A stretch of DNA of 64,000 nucleotides from Glaciibacter superstes DSM 21135 (GTDB lineage: Bacteria > Actinomycetota > Actinomycetes > Actinomycetales > Microbacteriaceae), in the NCBI RefSeq assembly GCF_000421145.1, contig NZ_ATWH01000006.1, positions 62,001-126,000 on the forward strand, in the 5' to 3' direction. This document shows, piece after piece, positions 17,393 to 28,249 of the stretch. A model generated the notes under the pieces. The model was given only the letters and a program-made list of their open reading frames with translations. It was not told the origin of the DNA and searched no databases. A program made the position numbers and the translations under genes. Every line of letters starts with the position of its first letter. Positions within the stretch are counted from its first letter, which is position 1.

Positions 17393-18514
17393 ATGACTGA
17401 AACAACTCCCCTCGCCCAGCTCTCAGCTGCGGGCGTCAGTATCTGGCTTGACGACCTGTCGCGCCAGCGCATCGCATCGGGTGGCCTGCAGAAGCTCATC
17501 GATGAGAAGAACGTGGTCGGTGTCACCACCAACCCGACGATCTTCGCCGGCGCGCTCAGCAAGGGCGAAGCCTACGCAGAGCAGGTTGCGAAACTCGCCG
17601 CAGCCGGCACCAGCACCCACGATGCGGTGTTCGAGATCACGACGGATGACGTGGCAGCGGCCAGCGACCTCTTCCGACCCGTATACGACCGCACCAACGG
17701 TGTCGACGGGCGCGTGTCGATCGAGGTCGAGCCAGGTCTGGCGCACGATGCGGCAGGCACCGTGGCCCAGGCGAAGCAGTTGTGGGCGAAGGTCGACCGG
17801 CCCAACGCCATGGTGAAGATCCCCGCCACGGTGGAAGGTCTGGTCGCGATCACCGAGGCCACCGCCGTCGGTATCAGCGTGAACGTGACACTGATCTTCA
17901 GTCTGGAGCGTCACCGTCAGGTCATCAACGCGTACCTCAGCGGGCTGGAGAAGGCCAGGGAAGCCGGCATCGACCTGTCGACCATTCACTCCGTCGCTTC
18001 GTTCTTCGTCTCCCGGGTTGATACTGAGATCGACAAGCGTCTTGTCGCCATCGGAACCGACGAGGCACTTGCGCTTAAGAGCAAGGCGGGGATCGCCAAT
18101 GCCCAGCTGGCCTACCAGGTCTACGAGCAGGCATTCGACTCCGAGCGGGCCAAGGGACTCCTCGCAGCCGGTGCAAACAAGCAGCGTCCGTTGTGGGCAT
18201 CGACCGGTGTCAAAGATGCGAGCCTGCCCGACACGCTCTATGTGACCAACCTGGTCGCCCCCGAAGTGGTGAACACCATGCCGGAGAAGACCATGGAAGC
18301 CACGCTGGACCACGGGGTCATCCCGACGGACTCCGTCACCGGCACCTACGACGAGGCGAACGCCGTTCTCGACGCATTGGCCGCGCAGGGTGTCTCGTAC
18401 ACCGAGGTCACCGACCTGCTCGAGTCAGAGGGAGTGGCGAAGTTCATCGTCTCCTGGGGCGAACTGCTCGACACGGTGACCAACGCACTCGAGTCCGCCG
18501 CGGTCAAGGCATAA
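17393..18514 (+). CDS. tal: transaldolase
   Basis: 373 residues, the longer actinobacterial type. The N-terminal [13 protein letters not shown] (near 43) and the Schiff-base Lys in [13 protein letters not shown] (about 141) mark the active site of this (beta/alpha)8 enzyme, which transfers dihydroxyacetone units between sugar phosphates. A clear AGGAGA ribosome site precedes the ATG, 30 nt after tkt. The pgi ATG lies only 2 nt past its stop. Confidence 0.96.
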   Translation: MTETTPLAQLSAAGVSIWLDDLSRQRIASGGLQKLIDEKNVVGVTTNPTIFAGALSKGEAYAEQVAKLAAAGTSTHDAVFEITTDDVAAASDLFRPVYDRTNGVDGRVSIEVEPGLAHDAAGTVAQAKQLWAKVDRPNAMVKIPATVEGLVAITEATAVGISVNVTLIFSLERHRQVINAYLSGLEKAREAGIDLSTIHSVASFFVSRVDTEIDKRLVAIGTDEALALKSKAGIANAQLAYQVYEQAFDSERAKGLLAAGANKQRPLWASTGVKDASLPDTLYVTNLVAPEVVNTMPEKTMEATLDHGVIPTDSVTGTYDEANAVLDALAAQGVSYTEVTDLLESEGVAKFIVSWGELLDTVTNALESAAVKA

Positions 18515-18516
18515 CG

Positions 18517-20124
18517 ATGAGCTTCCGAATCTCCGTCAGCGGTGCGGCGGCCGATGCCGTACGCACCAGTGTGCCGACACTGGTCGACGATCTGGTCGCC
18601 TCCGGTATCACCGCGCTGGATGCCGCACTGTGGGGCCCTGACGCAGAATCCGAGGCCTCGAAACGCCTCGGCTGGACAGAAGCAGTTGCCATCTCGCGTC
18701 CGCTGGTCGCCCCTGTCATCGCGCTGCGGGAGAAACTCGCTGCCGCCGGTGTCACACACATCGCACTTGCTGGAATGGGAGGCTCATCGCTGGCCCCCGA
18801 GGTCATCACGCAGACGGCCGGTGTTGAACTCACCGTGCTCGACGCAACAGCCCCAGGCCAGGTACTCGCGGCACTGCACGATCGTCTGGAGTCGACGGCG
18901 CTTGTGGTGTCGTCTAAATCCGGGTCGACGGTGGAGACCGACAGCCAGCGTCGCGTGTTCGAGCGCGCCTTCCGCGAGGCGGGGATCGATCCTGCAGAGC
19001 GCATCATCGTCGTCACCGATCCCGGCTCTCCGCTGGAAGCGTCGGCGACGGAGGCCGGCTACCAGGTGTTCACTGCCGACCCGACGGTCGGCGGACGCTA
19101 TTCTGCGCTCACGGCATTCGGTCTGGTGCCGTCCGGCCTTGCCGGCGCCGACATCGGCGAGCTACTCGATGAAGCCGAGTCGATCTCCGTTGCTCTCGCC
19201 GTCGACTCCCCAGAGAACCCGGGCCTCGTGCTCGGGGCCGCGATCGCTGCTACCGTGCCGCGCAGGGACAAGCTGGCGATAGTTGCGGATGGCACCCACA
19301 TTGTGGGATTCGCGGACTGGGCCGAGCAGCTCATTGCAGAGTCCACCGGAAAGCTCGGCACAGGGATCCTTCCCGTCGTGCTTGAGACCGACGCACCCGA
19401 ACTCTCCGAAAACCTGCCAGACCTTCAGCTCGTTCGTGTTGTCGACGACGCTGGCGAGCATATCTTCGACACTCACGCCGATCGCGACGAGATCCGTGTC
19501 AGTGGCACTCTCGGTGCACAGCTTCTGGTCTGGGAGTATGCCGTCGCCGTCGCCGGGCGGTTGCTCGGAATCAATCCGTTCGACCAGCCAGACGTCGAGT
19601 CGGCCAAGGTGGCCACGCGTGGCTTGCTCGATGAGCGACCGGAGCCTGAACCGGCCGCATTCGTGTCCGACGGTATCGAGGTGCGCGGAACGCCCCACGT
19701 GATCGGCGCAGCCAGCGACCTGGCATCGGCCATCGACGCGCTGCTGGAAGAACTCGGGCCAGACGGATACGTGTCTGTACAGGCTTATGTCGATCGCCTT
19801 GCGCTGCCTGAGCTCCTGCAGGTGCGTGGGCTCCTGGCCACGCTCTCCAAGCGCCCGGTCACGTTCGGCTGGGGACCGCGGTTCCTGCACTCCACCGGAC
19901 AGTTCCACAAGGGTGGCCCTGCGACCGGCGTCTTCCTGCAGATCCTCGCCACTCCGGCGGAGGACCTTGATATCCCCGATCGTCCATTCACGTTCGGAGA
20001 ACTCATCCAGGCGCAGGCCAGCGGTGACGCCAGCGTACTTGCGGAGCACGGGCGACCGGTGCTCACGCTGACCCTCACCGATCCAGCGAAGGGCGTCACA
20101 ACGCTCGTGGGCGCATTGCGCTGA
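18517..20124 (+). CDS. pgi: glucose-6-phosphate isomerase (SIS-domain)
   Basis: 535 residues from the ATG at 18517; the frame runs further up inside tal, but that is out-of-frame overlap. The SIS fold shows GMGGSSLAPEVI (phosphate loop), SKSGSTVETDSQRRVF, TVGGRYSALTAFG and FHKGGPATG. It interconverts glucose-6-P and fructose-6-P, linking glycolysis with the pentose phosphate genes around it. Some actinobacteria fuse this type to transaldolase; here the two are separate but only 2 nt apart. Confidence 0.92.
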   Translation: MSFRISVSGAAADAVRTSVPTLVDDLVASGITALDAALWGPDAESEASKRLGWTEAVAISRPLVAPVIALREKLAAAGVTHIALAGMGGSSLAPEVITQTAGVELTVLDATAPGQVLAALHDRLESTALVVSSKSGSTVETDSQRRVFERAFREAGIDPAERIIVVTDPGSPLEASATEAGYQVFTADPTVGGRYSALTAFGLVPSGLAGADIGELLDEAESISVALAVDSPENPGLVLGAAIAATVPRRDKLAIVADGTHIVGFADWAEQLIAESTGKLGTGILPVVLETDAPELSENLPDLQLVRVVDDAGEHIFDTHADRDEIRVSGTLGAQLLVWEYAVAVAGRLLGINPFDQPDVESAKVATRGLLDERPEPEPAAFVSDGIEVRGTPHVIGAASDLASAIDALLEELGPDGYVSVQAYVDRLALPELLQVRGLLATLSKRPVTFGWGPRFLHSTGQFHKGGPATGVFLQILATPAEDLDIPDRPFTFGELIQAQASGDASVLAEHGRPVLTLTLTDPAKGVTTLVGALR

Positions 20125-20171
20125 TCTGACCAGGTCGCCCTCACAGCAGCGTTCCAACCAGAAGGAGCCGC

Positions 20172-21713
20172 ATGTCCCCGGTGGAAATCACCTCGGAATC
20201 CAATCCATTGCGTTCACCGTCCGACTACCGCCTCAATCGCATCGCCGGACCGTCGAGCCTCGTCATCTTCGGCGTGACGGGTGACCTGTCACGCAAGAAA
20301 CTCATGCCGGCGGTCTACGACCTGGCCAATCGCGGCCTGCTTCCGCCCGGCTTCGCACTGGTCGGATTCGCCAGGCGCGATTGGGACGACCAGGACTTCA
20401 TGGAGGTCGTTCACGAAGCCGTCAAGGAGTATGCGCGCACGGAGTTCCATGAGGACGTCTGGGCCCAGCTCGCAGAGGGCATCCGTTTTGTATCTGGAAC
20501 CTTCGACGACGATGCTTCGTTCGAGACCTTGAAGGAGACGCTCGACGCCCTCGACCGCGAACGCGGCACCATGGGCAACCATGCGTTCTACCTGTCGATT
20601 CCGCCGAAGGCGTTCCCCGAGGTGACAGAGCAGCTTCGGCGCTCAGGGCTGGCAGAGCAGACGGAAGGCCAGTGGCGCCGCGTTGTCATCGAGAAGCCCT
20701 TCGGAAGTGACCTGAAGACGGCACGCGAACTGAACAGCGTCGTCGAATCGGTGTTCCCCGCAGACTCGGTCTTCCGGATCGACCATTATCTCGGCAAAGA
20801 GACGGTCCAGAACATCCTCGCCCTCCGCTTCGCCAATCAGCTTTACGAGCCGATCTGGAACGCCAACTCGGTCGACCACGTGCAGATCACCATGGCGGAG
20901 GACATCGGAGTCGGTGGCCGCGCCGGTTATTACGACGGTATCGGCGCCGCGCGCGACGTCATCCAGAATCACCTCCTGCAGTTGCTCGCCCTGACCGCAA
21001 TGGAAGAACCGATCTCGTTCGATGCCGCGGACCTCCGCACTGAGAAAGAGAAGGTTCTTGCTTCAGTTCGGCTTCCGGACGACCTGTCGACCGGCACCGC
21101 CCGTGGCCAGTACTCCGGTGGCTGGCAGGGCGGCGAGAAGGTCCTGGGTTTCCTCGACGAAGACGGGATGAACCCGGAATCCGTCACGGAGACCTACGCG
21201 GCCATCCGGCTCACGGTCGACACCAGGCGGTGGGCAGGTGTGCCTTTCTACCTGCGGGCGGGAAAACGGCTCGGCAGGCGCGTGACGGAGATCGCGGTGG
21301 TATTTAAGCGCGCTCCGCAATACCTGTTTGCAGAAAGTCAGACCGCCGAACTCGGGCAGAACGCCCTGGTGATCCGGGTGCAGCCAGACGAAGGGGTGAC
21401 GATCAGGTTCGGCTCGAAGGTCCCAGGAGTCGGGATGCAGGTGCGCGATGTCACCATGGACTTCGGTTACGGCCATGCCTTCACTGAGGCCAGCCCTGAG
21501 GCCTATGAACGCCTGATCCTTGACGTGCTGCTGGGAGATCCCCCGCTCTTTCCTCGCCACGAGGAAGTCGAACTGTCGTGGAAGATCCTTGATCCGATCG
21601 AGGAATTCTGGGCGACCCAGGGTCAACCGGAGCACTACCGCCCCGGAACCTGGGGGCCAGACTCCGCAGAGGAACTGCTCGCCCGTGATGGCCGAACCTG
21701 GAGGCGTCCATGA
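20172..21713 (+). CDS. zwf: glucose-6-phosphate 1-dehydrogenase
   Basis: 513 residues. The NADP site FGVTGDLSRKKLMPAVYDL is at about 34-52 and the catalytic signature RIDHYLGKETVQN at about 200-212. It oxidises glucose-6-P to 6-phosphogluconolactone, the entry to the oxidative pentose phosphate path. A strong AGAAGGAG ribosome site precedes the ATG. Its last codons overlap the opcA start (ATGA). Confidence 0.97.
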   Translation: MSPVEITSESNPLRSPSDYRLNRIAGPSSLVIFGVTGDLSRKKLMPAVYDLANRGLLPPGFALVGFARRDWDDQDFMEVVHEAVKEYARTEFHEDVWAQLAEGIRFVSGTFDDDASFETLKETLDALDRERGTMGNHAFYLSIPPKAFPEVTEQLRRSGLAEQTEGQWRRVVIEKPFGSDLKTARELNSVVESVFPADSVFRIDHYLGKETVQNILALRFANQLYEPIWNANSVDHVQITMAEDIGVGGRAGYYDGIGAARDVIQNHLLQLLALTAMEEPISFDAADLRTEKEKVLASVRLPDDLSTGTARGQYSGGWQGGEKVLGFLDEDGMNPESVTETYAAIRLTVDTRRWAGVPFYLRAGKRLGRRVTEIAVVFKRAPQYLFAESQTAELGQNALVIRVQPDEGVTIRFGSKVPGVGMQVRDVTMDFGYGHAFTEASPEAYERLILDVLLGDPPLFPRHEEVELSWKILDPIEEFWATQGQPEHYRPGTWGPDSAEELLARDGRTWRRP

Positions 21714-22681
21714 TCGTCGACCTGCCCGACACCACGACCTCGAAGGTGTCTAAGGCCCTTGTCAGACTGCGGGAAGAAGGCGGGGCCGTTGCGCTGGGTC
21801 GAGTTCTGACCCTCGTGATCGCTGCCACCCTCGGCCACGAAGAGGAGGCCATCGAAGCCGCGAACGACGCCTCGCGCGAGCATCCGATGCGCGTCATCGT
21901 TGTCTCGACGGAATCAGCACCCGGTTCAGGCGCTGAGAAACGCGAACCGAGGGTGGATGCAGAAATCAGGGTCGGCGGAGATGCCGGAGCCAGCGAGGTC
22001 ATCGTCCTTCGTGCTTACGGAGACGCCGCGAGCGACCCGGAGAGCCTGGTCACGGGTCTCCTGCTTCCCGACGCACCCGTGGTGGCCTGGTGGCCAGGTG
22101 TCGCACCAGAGGTGCCTGCAGAGTCGCCTCTGGGCAGGATCGCCTATCGACGCATCACGGATGCCTCGGCACAGCCGGATCCACAGGCTGCACTCCATCG
22201 CCTGTGTTCCAGCTACCATCCTGGCGACACGGACTTCGCCTGGACCAGGCTGACCCTGTGGCGTGCACAGCTGGCCGCCGTGCTCGATCAGCCGCCGTAC
22301 GAGAGCGTCACCGCCGTGCAGGTCGCCGGTGCGGCGGACTCGCCGTCCACGACTCTTCTTGCCGCCTGGCTGCAGTTGCAGTTGCAGGTCACCGTCGACT
22401 ACGAGCTCACGCGCGGCCCTCTCGCCAACGGCATCCGCGGTGTTCACCTGACCCGTGCGTCCGGCGTGATCTCACTCGAGCGCGATGTCCCCGACATTGC
22501 CACGCTCGCCCAGCCAGGACAGCCGACGCAGGATCTCACCCTCAAGCGGAGAAGCCTCCGGGATTGCCTGTCAGACGAATTGCGTCGCCTCGACCCCGAT
22601 GAGCTGTACGGTGAAGTCATCACCCGCGGCGTACCAGGGCTGGACGAAGCGGTCGCAGAACAGGCAGGAGTACAAGCGTGA
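21710..22681 (+). CDS. opcA: glucose-6-phosphate dehydrogenase assembly protein OpcA
   Basis: 323 residues. Family strings include MIVDLPDTTTSKVSKALVRL at the N-terminus, DAPVVAWWPG (about 123-132) and DTDFAWTRLTLWRAQLAA (about 177-194). OpcA promotes oligomerisation and activity of Zwf in cyanobacteria and actinobacteria. ATGA overlap with zwf and GTGA overlap with pgl support one translationally coupled unit. Confidence 0.95.
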   Translation: MIVDLPDTTTSKVSKALVRLREEGGAVALGRVLTLVIAATLGHEEEAIEAANDASREHPMRVIVVSTESAPGSGAEKREPRVDAEIRVGGDAGASEVIVLRAYGDAASDPESLVTGLLLPDAPVVAWWPGVAPEVPAESPLGRIAYRRITDASAQPDPQAALHRLCSSYHPGDTDFAWTRLTLWRAQLAAVLDQPPYESVTAVQVAGAADSPSTTLLAAWLQLQLQVTVDYELTRGPLANGIRGVHLTRASGVISLERDVPDIATLAQPGQPTQDLTLKRRSLRDCLSDELRRLDPDELYGEVITRGVPGLDEAVAEQAGVQA

Positions 22682-23448
22682 CGAATGAACGACGTGTCCT
22701 GGTGCACCCGGACAAGCAGGCGCTCGCCGGATCGGTCGCCGCTCGCTTCATCACAAAAACTGTCGACATCCTGCATGAGTCCGGTGAGGCGACCGTCGTC
22801 CTTACCGGCGGATCTGTGGGCATCGCCGTGCTCGCGGCCATCAACGAATCATCGGCCAGGGACACCGTCGAATGGTCGAAGGTCAGCTTCTGGTGGGGTG
22901 ACGAACGCTGGCTTCCCCGCCAGGACGCGGAACGTAACGAGTTGCAGGCCAGGCAGGCACTCCTCGACCACATCGATGTTCCGACCGAGAACATTCACGC
23001 GTTTGCCGCGTCAGACGACGGGATCGAACTCGACTCGGCCGCGGAGCAGTACTCCAGGGAGCTGGCAGACCACGCGGCATCCGGCCAGACCCTCCCCCGT
23101 TTCGACATCACGTTCCTCGGCGTTGGTCCAGACGGGCATATCGCATCGCTGTTCCCACACCAGGCAGGAATCAGGGAAACGGATGCGTCGGTCATTGGGG
23201 TCAGGAACTCGCCGAAGCCCCCACCGGAACGTCTCAGCCTGACCAGGCCGGTGTTGAACAGCTCTGAGCGGGTCTGGTTGGTCCTTGCCGGCTCCGACAA
23301 GGCCTCAGCGCTCGGACTCGCCCTTGCGGGCGCAAGCAGGGATGAAGTTCCTGTCGCCGGCATCAAGGGCCGGCGCCGAACGGTCTTCTTCGTCGACAGG
23401 GATGCGGCTGCCGAGGTTCCGGAGAACCTCATCGCGCCCAACTACTGA
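22678..23448 (+). CDS. pgl: 6-phosphogluconolactonase
   Basis: 256 residues, DevB/SOL type. FWWGDERWLP (about 61-70) and the active-site GVGPDGHIASLFPH (about 148-161) are diagnostic. It hydrolyses the lactone made by Zwf. The start is the GTG in GTGA at the opcA stop. It ends the pentose phosphate cluster and is convergent with rbpA. Confidence 0.96.
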   Translation: MTNERRVLVHPDKQALAGSVAARFITKTVDILHESGEATVVLTGGSVGIAVLAAINESSARDTVEWSKVSFWWGDERWLPRQDAERNELQARQALLDHIDVPTENIHAFAASDDGIELDSAAEQYSRELADHAASGQTLPRFDITFLGVGPDGHIASLFPHQAGIRETDASVIGVRNSPKPPPERLSLTRPVLNSSERVWLVLAGSDKASALGLALAGASRDEVPVAGIKGRRRTVFFVDRDAAAEVPENLIAPNY

Positions 23449-23482
23449 AGCCCGCAGGGCGCAAGGTCCTTCCGGGACCAGC

Positions 23483-23519
23483 TCAGTTCAGGCCGGCTCA
23501 GTTCCTCAGTTCGTGGCAG
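23483..23519 (-). repeat. ctcagttc repeat across the rbpA stop codon
   Basis: tcagttc occurs at 23483, 23498 and 23506, with spacings of 15 and 8 bp; the TCA at 23506 is the complement of the rbpA TGA. This is a shorter, less regular example of the repeat pattern seen at fabG, tetR and uvrA. Confidence 0.5.
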
Positions 23520-23874
23520 AAAGCTTTCCGCGGCGTGCCCGCAGCTGCTGAAGTGCTTCTTCGAGAAGGGACTCGGCCTCTTCCTCTGTGCGGCGTTCCT
23601 TCACGTAAGCGAGGTGCGTCTTGTACGGCTCGAGTTTCGCCACCGAGGGCGGGTTCTCCTGGTCACGACCGGCCGGCAGGCCCGACTGCGGGGAATCGAT
23701 CGTTTCTGGGATCTCTTCGTCTGGGAGGTTCGCTGCAAAGTACCTGACGGTTTCGTTGCCGAGCGCGTCCCAGTAGGACACCTTGATGCGGTCCGCGTGG
23801 AATCCACGGTCCTGTTCGCCCATCGGGCCCGCTCCGACTCGCGAACCCCGGATTGCGCTTCCACCAGATGCCAT
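23506..23874 (-). CDS. rbpA: RNA polymerase-binding protein RbpA
   Basis: 122 residues. The N-terminal tail has AIRGSRVGAG (about 7-16), the central barrel contains VSYWDALGNETVRYFAANL, and the C-terminal sigma-interaction helices carry YKTHLAYVKERRTEEEAESLLEEALQ. RbpA is an essential actinobacterial factor that binds RNA polymerase and the primary sigma factor to stabilise open complexes. It is transcribed leftwards about 70 nt after secG and is convergent with pgl. Confidence 0.95.
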   Translation of the reverse strand: MASGGSAIRGSRVGAGPMGEQDRGFHADRIKVSYWDALGNETVRYFAANLPDEEIPETIDSPQSGLPAGRDQENPPSVAKLEPYKTHLAYVKERRTEEEAESLLEEALQQLRARRGKLSATN

Positions 23875-23943
23875 TGTGTTTCCTCCGCTTGAAAAGACGT
23901 GAGCTTGAAGACGTCAGCCGTACGTACGGCTTGTCGTGCCCGG

Positions 23944-24195
23944 CTACGCGCCGGTGTCGAATTTGGTGATCAGTCCGAGTACCACGATGCACGCGACCCA
24001 GAGCAGACCGAGTATGACCGTGATGCGGTTGAGGTTGCGTTCGGCGACACCGGACGCGCCGAGATTCGAGGTCGTGCCGCCTCCGAACATGTCGGAGAGG
24101 CCACCGCCGCGGCCCTTGTGCAGCAGAATGAGCAACGTGAGCAGGAGGCTCGTAGTGCCGAGCAGGACCTGCAATACAACCTGGAGAATCTCCAC
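23944..24195 (-). CDS. secG: preprotein translocase subunit SecG
   Basis: 83 residues from the GTG at 24195, chosen because AAAGG lies 6 nt upstream; a longer in-frame ATG adds an atypical basic leader. Two membrane segments, VVLQVLLGTTSLLLTLLIL and ITVILGLLWVACIVVLGLI, flank the polar KGRGGGLSDMFGGG loop, which is the SecG signature. It assists SecYEA export. It lies downstream of tpiA in the usual gap-pgk-tpiA-secG order. Confidence 0.95.
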   Translation of the reverse strand: MEILQVVLQVLLGTTSLLLTLLILLHKGRGGGLSDMFGGGTTSNLGASGVAERNLNRITVILGLLWVACIVVLGLITKFDTGA

Positions 24196-24353
24196 GGACA
24201 ACCTTTCACGGACGCGCTCACTCGAGTGCGTCTTCACAAACGTGGCGGCTTTCAGAAGGCGATGGGCGCCACGGGCCCACCAAGACCATTGACAATCATA
24301 GCCTGACCGGGCGGCGAACGGAGGTTCGCACCCGGTTCGGCGGCCGATGCGAG

Positions 24354-25148
24354 CTAGAGGCCAACGTGCTTCTGGTAGCGGATGATGCTGGAGAACTCGG
24401 TGATGTCGAGGCTGGCGCCGCCGACGAGGGCACCGTCAACGTTGGGCTCCCGCATGAAACCGGCGATGTTGCCCGATTTCACTGAGCCGCCGTAGAGGAT
24501 GCGGGTCTTGGCCGCGACATCCTGGCCGAGGCTGTCGGCAATCACCGCACGCAATTGTAGAGCGACCTGTTCGGCCTGGTCGGGAGTTGCGGCCTGACCT
24601 GACCCGATCGCCCAGACCGGTTCGTAGGCCACGACGATGTCCGCGGCGCTCCCGAGCCCGGCGAGTGCGGTTCGCAGTTGTGCCACGGGAACCGCAGCCT
24701 GGCCGTGCAGTTCGAGGTCTTCCGCGCTCTCCCCCACGCAGATGACCGGTACCAGGTTATGCTTCAATGCCGCTGCGACCTTGGCTGCTACGACCTCGTC
24801 GCTCTCGCCGTGCAGGGTGCGCCGCTCGGAGTGGCCGATGATCACGTACTGGCATTCGAGTTGAGAAAGGAATGCACCGGAGATCTCCCCGGTATACGCG
24901 CCGGAGTCGTGTTCCGAGACGTCTTGTGCGCCGTACGCGAGCGGCAGCTTGTCGGCGGCCACCAGGGTCTGCACGCTGCGCAGGTCGGTGAACGGCGGGA
25001 AGACTGCGACCTCGACAGTGGCGAAGTCATGGTCAGCGTCCTTCAGGCTCCAGGCGAGCTTCTGCACAAACGCGATCGCCTGAAGATGATCGAGGTTCAT
25101 CTTCCAGTTGCCGGCGATGAGCGGGGTGCGAGCAGGTGTTACTGCCAT
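24354..25148 (-). CDS. tpiA: triosephosphate isomerase
   Basis: 264 residues. The substrate Lys in GNWKMN (13-18), the electrophilic His in IGHSERR (about 102-108), the catalytic Glu in [11 protein letters not shown] (about 174-184) and the phosphate loop YGGSVKSGN are intact. It interconverts glyceraldehyde-3-P and dihydroxyacetone-P. Its start overlaps the pgk stop by 10 nt. Confidence 0.97.
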   Translation of the reverse strand: MAVTPARTPLIAGNWKMNLDHLQAIAFVQKLAWSLKDADHDFATVEVAVFPPFTDLRSVQTLVAADKLPLAYGAQDVSEHDSGAYTGEISGAFLSQLECQYVIIGHSERRTLHGESDEVVAAKVAAALKHNLVPVICVGESAEDLELHGQAAVPVAQLRTALAGLGSAADIVVAYEPVWAIGSGQAATPDQAEQVALQLRAVIADSLGQDVAAKTRILYGGSVKSGNIAGFMREPNVDGALVGGASLDITEFSSIIRYQKHVGL

Positions 25149-26353
25149 CCGAGGACCTCCAGTCCTGGCAGACGTTTACCCTCGAGAAACTCGAGGCTGG
25201 CGCCGCCGCCGGTAGAAATGTGACCGAATTGGTCGTCTGTGAAGCCGAGGATGCGCACTGCAGCGGCTGAGTCGCCACCGCCGACGACGCTGAGACCGTC
25301 GACGTGGGTGAGCGCCTCGGCGACGGTGCGAGTTCCCTCTGCAAACGGTTCGAGCTCGAAGACGCCCATCGGGCCGTTCCAGAACACGGTCTTCGACGAG
25401 CGGATGACGTCTGCGAACACCGCAGCGCTGTCGGGTCCGATATCGAGACCGAGGCCTTTCGCGCCGAACGCAGTGTCTTCGATGGCGTCTGCCGGTGTCG
25501 TGACGTACTCGGCGTCTCCTGCGAATTTTGAGGCGACGACGATGTCCGTCGGGAGCACGATCTTCACGCCGCGCTCTTCGGCGTCGGCAAGATAGCCGCG
25601 AACGGTGTCCAGCTGATCGGACTCGAGCAGGCTCGCCCCGACCTTGTGTCCCTGGGCGGCGAGGAAGGTGAACACCATTCCTCCACCGATCAGCAGCGAA
25701 TCAACCCGCGGCAACAGGTGCGCGATGACACCGAGTTTGTCGGAGACCTTCGAGCCGCCGAGAACGACGGTGTACGGCGCCTCCGGCTTCTCGGTGAGGC
25801 GATCGAGCACATCCAGCTCGGTGGTGATCAGCAAGCCGGCCGCGCTTGGCAGGAGCGCGGCGAGGTCGTAGACGCTCGCCTGTTTCCGGTGCACGACGCC
25901 AAATCCGTCAGACACCATGACGTCGCCGAGAGCGGCAAGCTGTGAAGCGAATGCGCCACGCTCCTCGTCGTCTTTGCTGGTCTCCCCCGCGTTGAAGCGC
26001 AGATTCTCCAGGACGACGACGTCGCCGTCTGACAGCCGTCCGACGGCATCCGTCGCGGCGTCGCCCACAGTGTCCGTCGCGAAGGCGACGTCCTGCTCGA
26101 GAAGTTCGCCAAGCCTGGCGGCAACCGGAGCGAGACTGAACTCGGGCTTCGGTGTTCCGTCTGGCCTCCCGAGGTGTGAGACCACGACCACGCGGGCTCC
26201 CTGGGAGATCAGCGCCTTCAGCGTGGGCAGAGACGCCCGCACCCGGCCGTCGTCCGTGATCGTGTCGCCCTTGAGGGGAACGTTCAGGTCACAGCGGACG
26301 ATGACTCGTTTGCCCGTGAGCGAGCCAAGTGACTCTGTGGTGCGGAGCGTCAC
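25139..26353 (-). CDS. pgk: phosphoglycerate kinase
   Basis: 404 residues. RCDLNVPL (about 19-26) is the 3-phosphoglycerate site, VSHLGRPDG lies at about 59-67, and [14 protein letters not shown] and [10 protein letters not shown] plus GGGDSAAAV form the nucleotide domain. It makes ATP from 1,3-bisphosphoglycerate. It lies 12 nt after gap and overlaps tpiA. Confidence 0.97.
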   Translation of the reverse strand: MTLRTTESLGSLTGKRVIVRCDLNVPLKGDTITDDGRVRASLPTLKALISQGARVVVVSHLGRPDGTPKPEFSLAPVAARLGELLEQDVAFATDTVGDAATDAVGRLSDGDVVVLENLRFNAGETSKDDEERGAFASQLAALGDVMVSDGFGVVHRKQASVYDLAALLPSAAGLLITTELDVLDRLTEKPEAPYTVVLGGSKVSDKLGVIAHLLPRVDSLLIGGGMVFTFLAAQGHKVGASLLESDQLDTVRGYLADAEERGVKIVLPTDIVVASKFAGDAEYVTTPADAIEDTAFGAKGLGLDIGPDSAAVFADVIRSSKTVFWNGPMGVFELEPFAEGTRTVAEALTHVDGLSVVGGGDSAAAVRILGFTDDQFGHISTGGGASLEFLEGKRLPGLEVLGWQ

Positions 26354-26365
26354 TGCCGGGCCCGG

Positions 26366-27385
<1,020 letters not shown>

Positions 27386-27462
27386 TTACTGAGGGCGCCG
27401 ACGGCGCGGTTGTTGGGTGTACACGGTGGTGGCTGCTGTGGAATGAAACAGACCGGACGGCG

Positions 27463-27488
27463 GTGTCCCCGGACGCGTCCGGGGACAC
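27463..27488. terminator. perfect 26-bp palindrome after sodA
   Basis: gtgtccccggac and its complement meet in a self-complementary 26-bp sequence (27463-27488) starting 7 nt past the sodA stop. It is a strong GC-rich hairpin and most likely ends sodA transcription before the gap promoter region. No T run follows on the minus strand. Confidence 0.65.
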
Positions 27489-27494
27489 GTCACG

Positions 27495-28121
27495 CTACGA
27501 CAGTAGCAGCAGGCCGTCTGTCTTCTCACGTGCGGTGGTGAAGCGCTTCTCCACGTTGCCCCAGTTGACGATGTTCCAGAACGCCTTGACGTAGTCTGCA
27601 CGCACATTCTTGTAGTCGAGGTAGTACGCGTGCTCCCAGACGTCCAGCATCAGGACGGGAACGATCCCCGCCGCAAAGTTCGACTGCTGGTCGAAGAACT
27701 GCTGGATCAGAAGCCGCTGCCCGATGGAGTCCCAGGCCAGGACGGCCCAGCCAGAACCCTGCACGCCGAGAGCGGCAGCGGTGAAGTGCGCCTGGAACTT
27801 GTCGAACGAACCGAAGTGTTCGTCGATCGCCGCAGCCAACTCACCTGTCGGCTTGTCGCCGCCGTCCGGGGACATGTTGGTCCAGAACACTGAGTGGTTG
27901 ACGTGACCGCCGAGGTTGAAGGCGAGGTCTTTCTCCAGCTTGTTGACGTTCGCGAGGTTGCCACTGTCGCGTGCCTCAGCGAGCTGGACGAGCGCGGTGT
28001 TCGCCCCCGTCACATACGCCTGATGATGCTTACCGTGGTGAAGCTCCATGATGGCACCGCTGATGCTCGGCTCGAGCGCCGAGTAATCGTAGGCCAGGTC
28101 TGGCAGGGTGTATTCAGCCAT
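27495..28121 (-). CDS. sodA: superoxide dismutase (Fe/Mn family)
   Basis: 208 residues from the ATG at 28121 with AGAGGAG upstream; an open upstream extension is rejected. Metal ligands are seen in [12 protein letters not shown] (about 25-36), HVNHSVFW (about 74-81) and [13 protein letters not shown] (about 164-176). [10 protein letters not shown] is the conserved core strand. It detoxifies superoxide in the cytoplasm. Mn or Fe preference cannot be settled from sequence. Confidence 0.95.
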   Translation of the reverse strand: MAEYTLPDLAYDYSALEPSISGAIMELHHGKHHQAYVTGANTALVQLAEARDSGNLANVNKLEKDLAFNLGGHVNHSVFWTNMSPDGGDKPTGELAAAIDEHFGSFDKFQAHFTAAALGVQGSGWAVLAWDSIGQRLLIQQFFDQQSNFAAGIVPVLMLDVWEHAYYLDYKNVRADYVKAFWNIVNWGNVEKRFTTAREKTDGLLLLS

Positions 28122-28249
28122 TGCTAATCTCCTCTGTATTCTGTCGGCGCCGCCACTCTTTTCCGAGCAGGCAACCGGCGTTGTGAGCGACCTTTTCAGT
28201 CTACTCAGGTCAACCGGCGCGTCTCCCGGATGCTTCCCGCTGGCCCAGT

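Noticed and set aside
18193-18516. In-frame extension of pgi into tal, suggesting a fusion
   Set aside because: The extension overlaps tal in another frame and is Arg/His-rich noise; an ATG 2 nt after the tal stop fits the family start.
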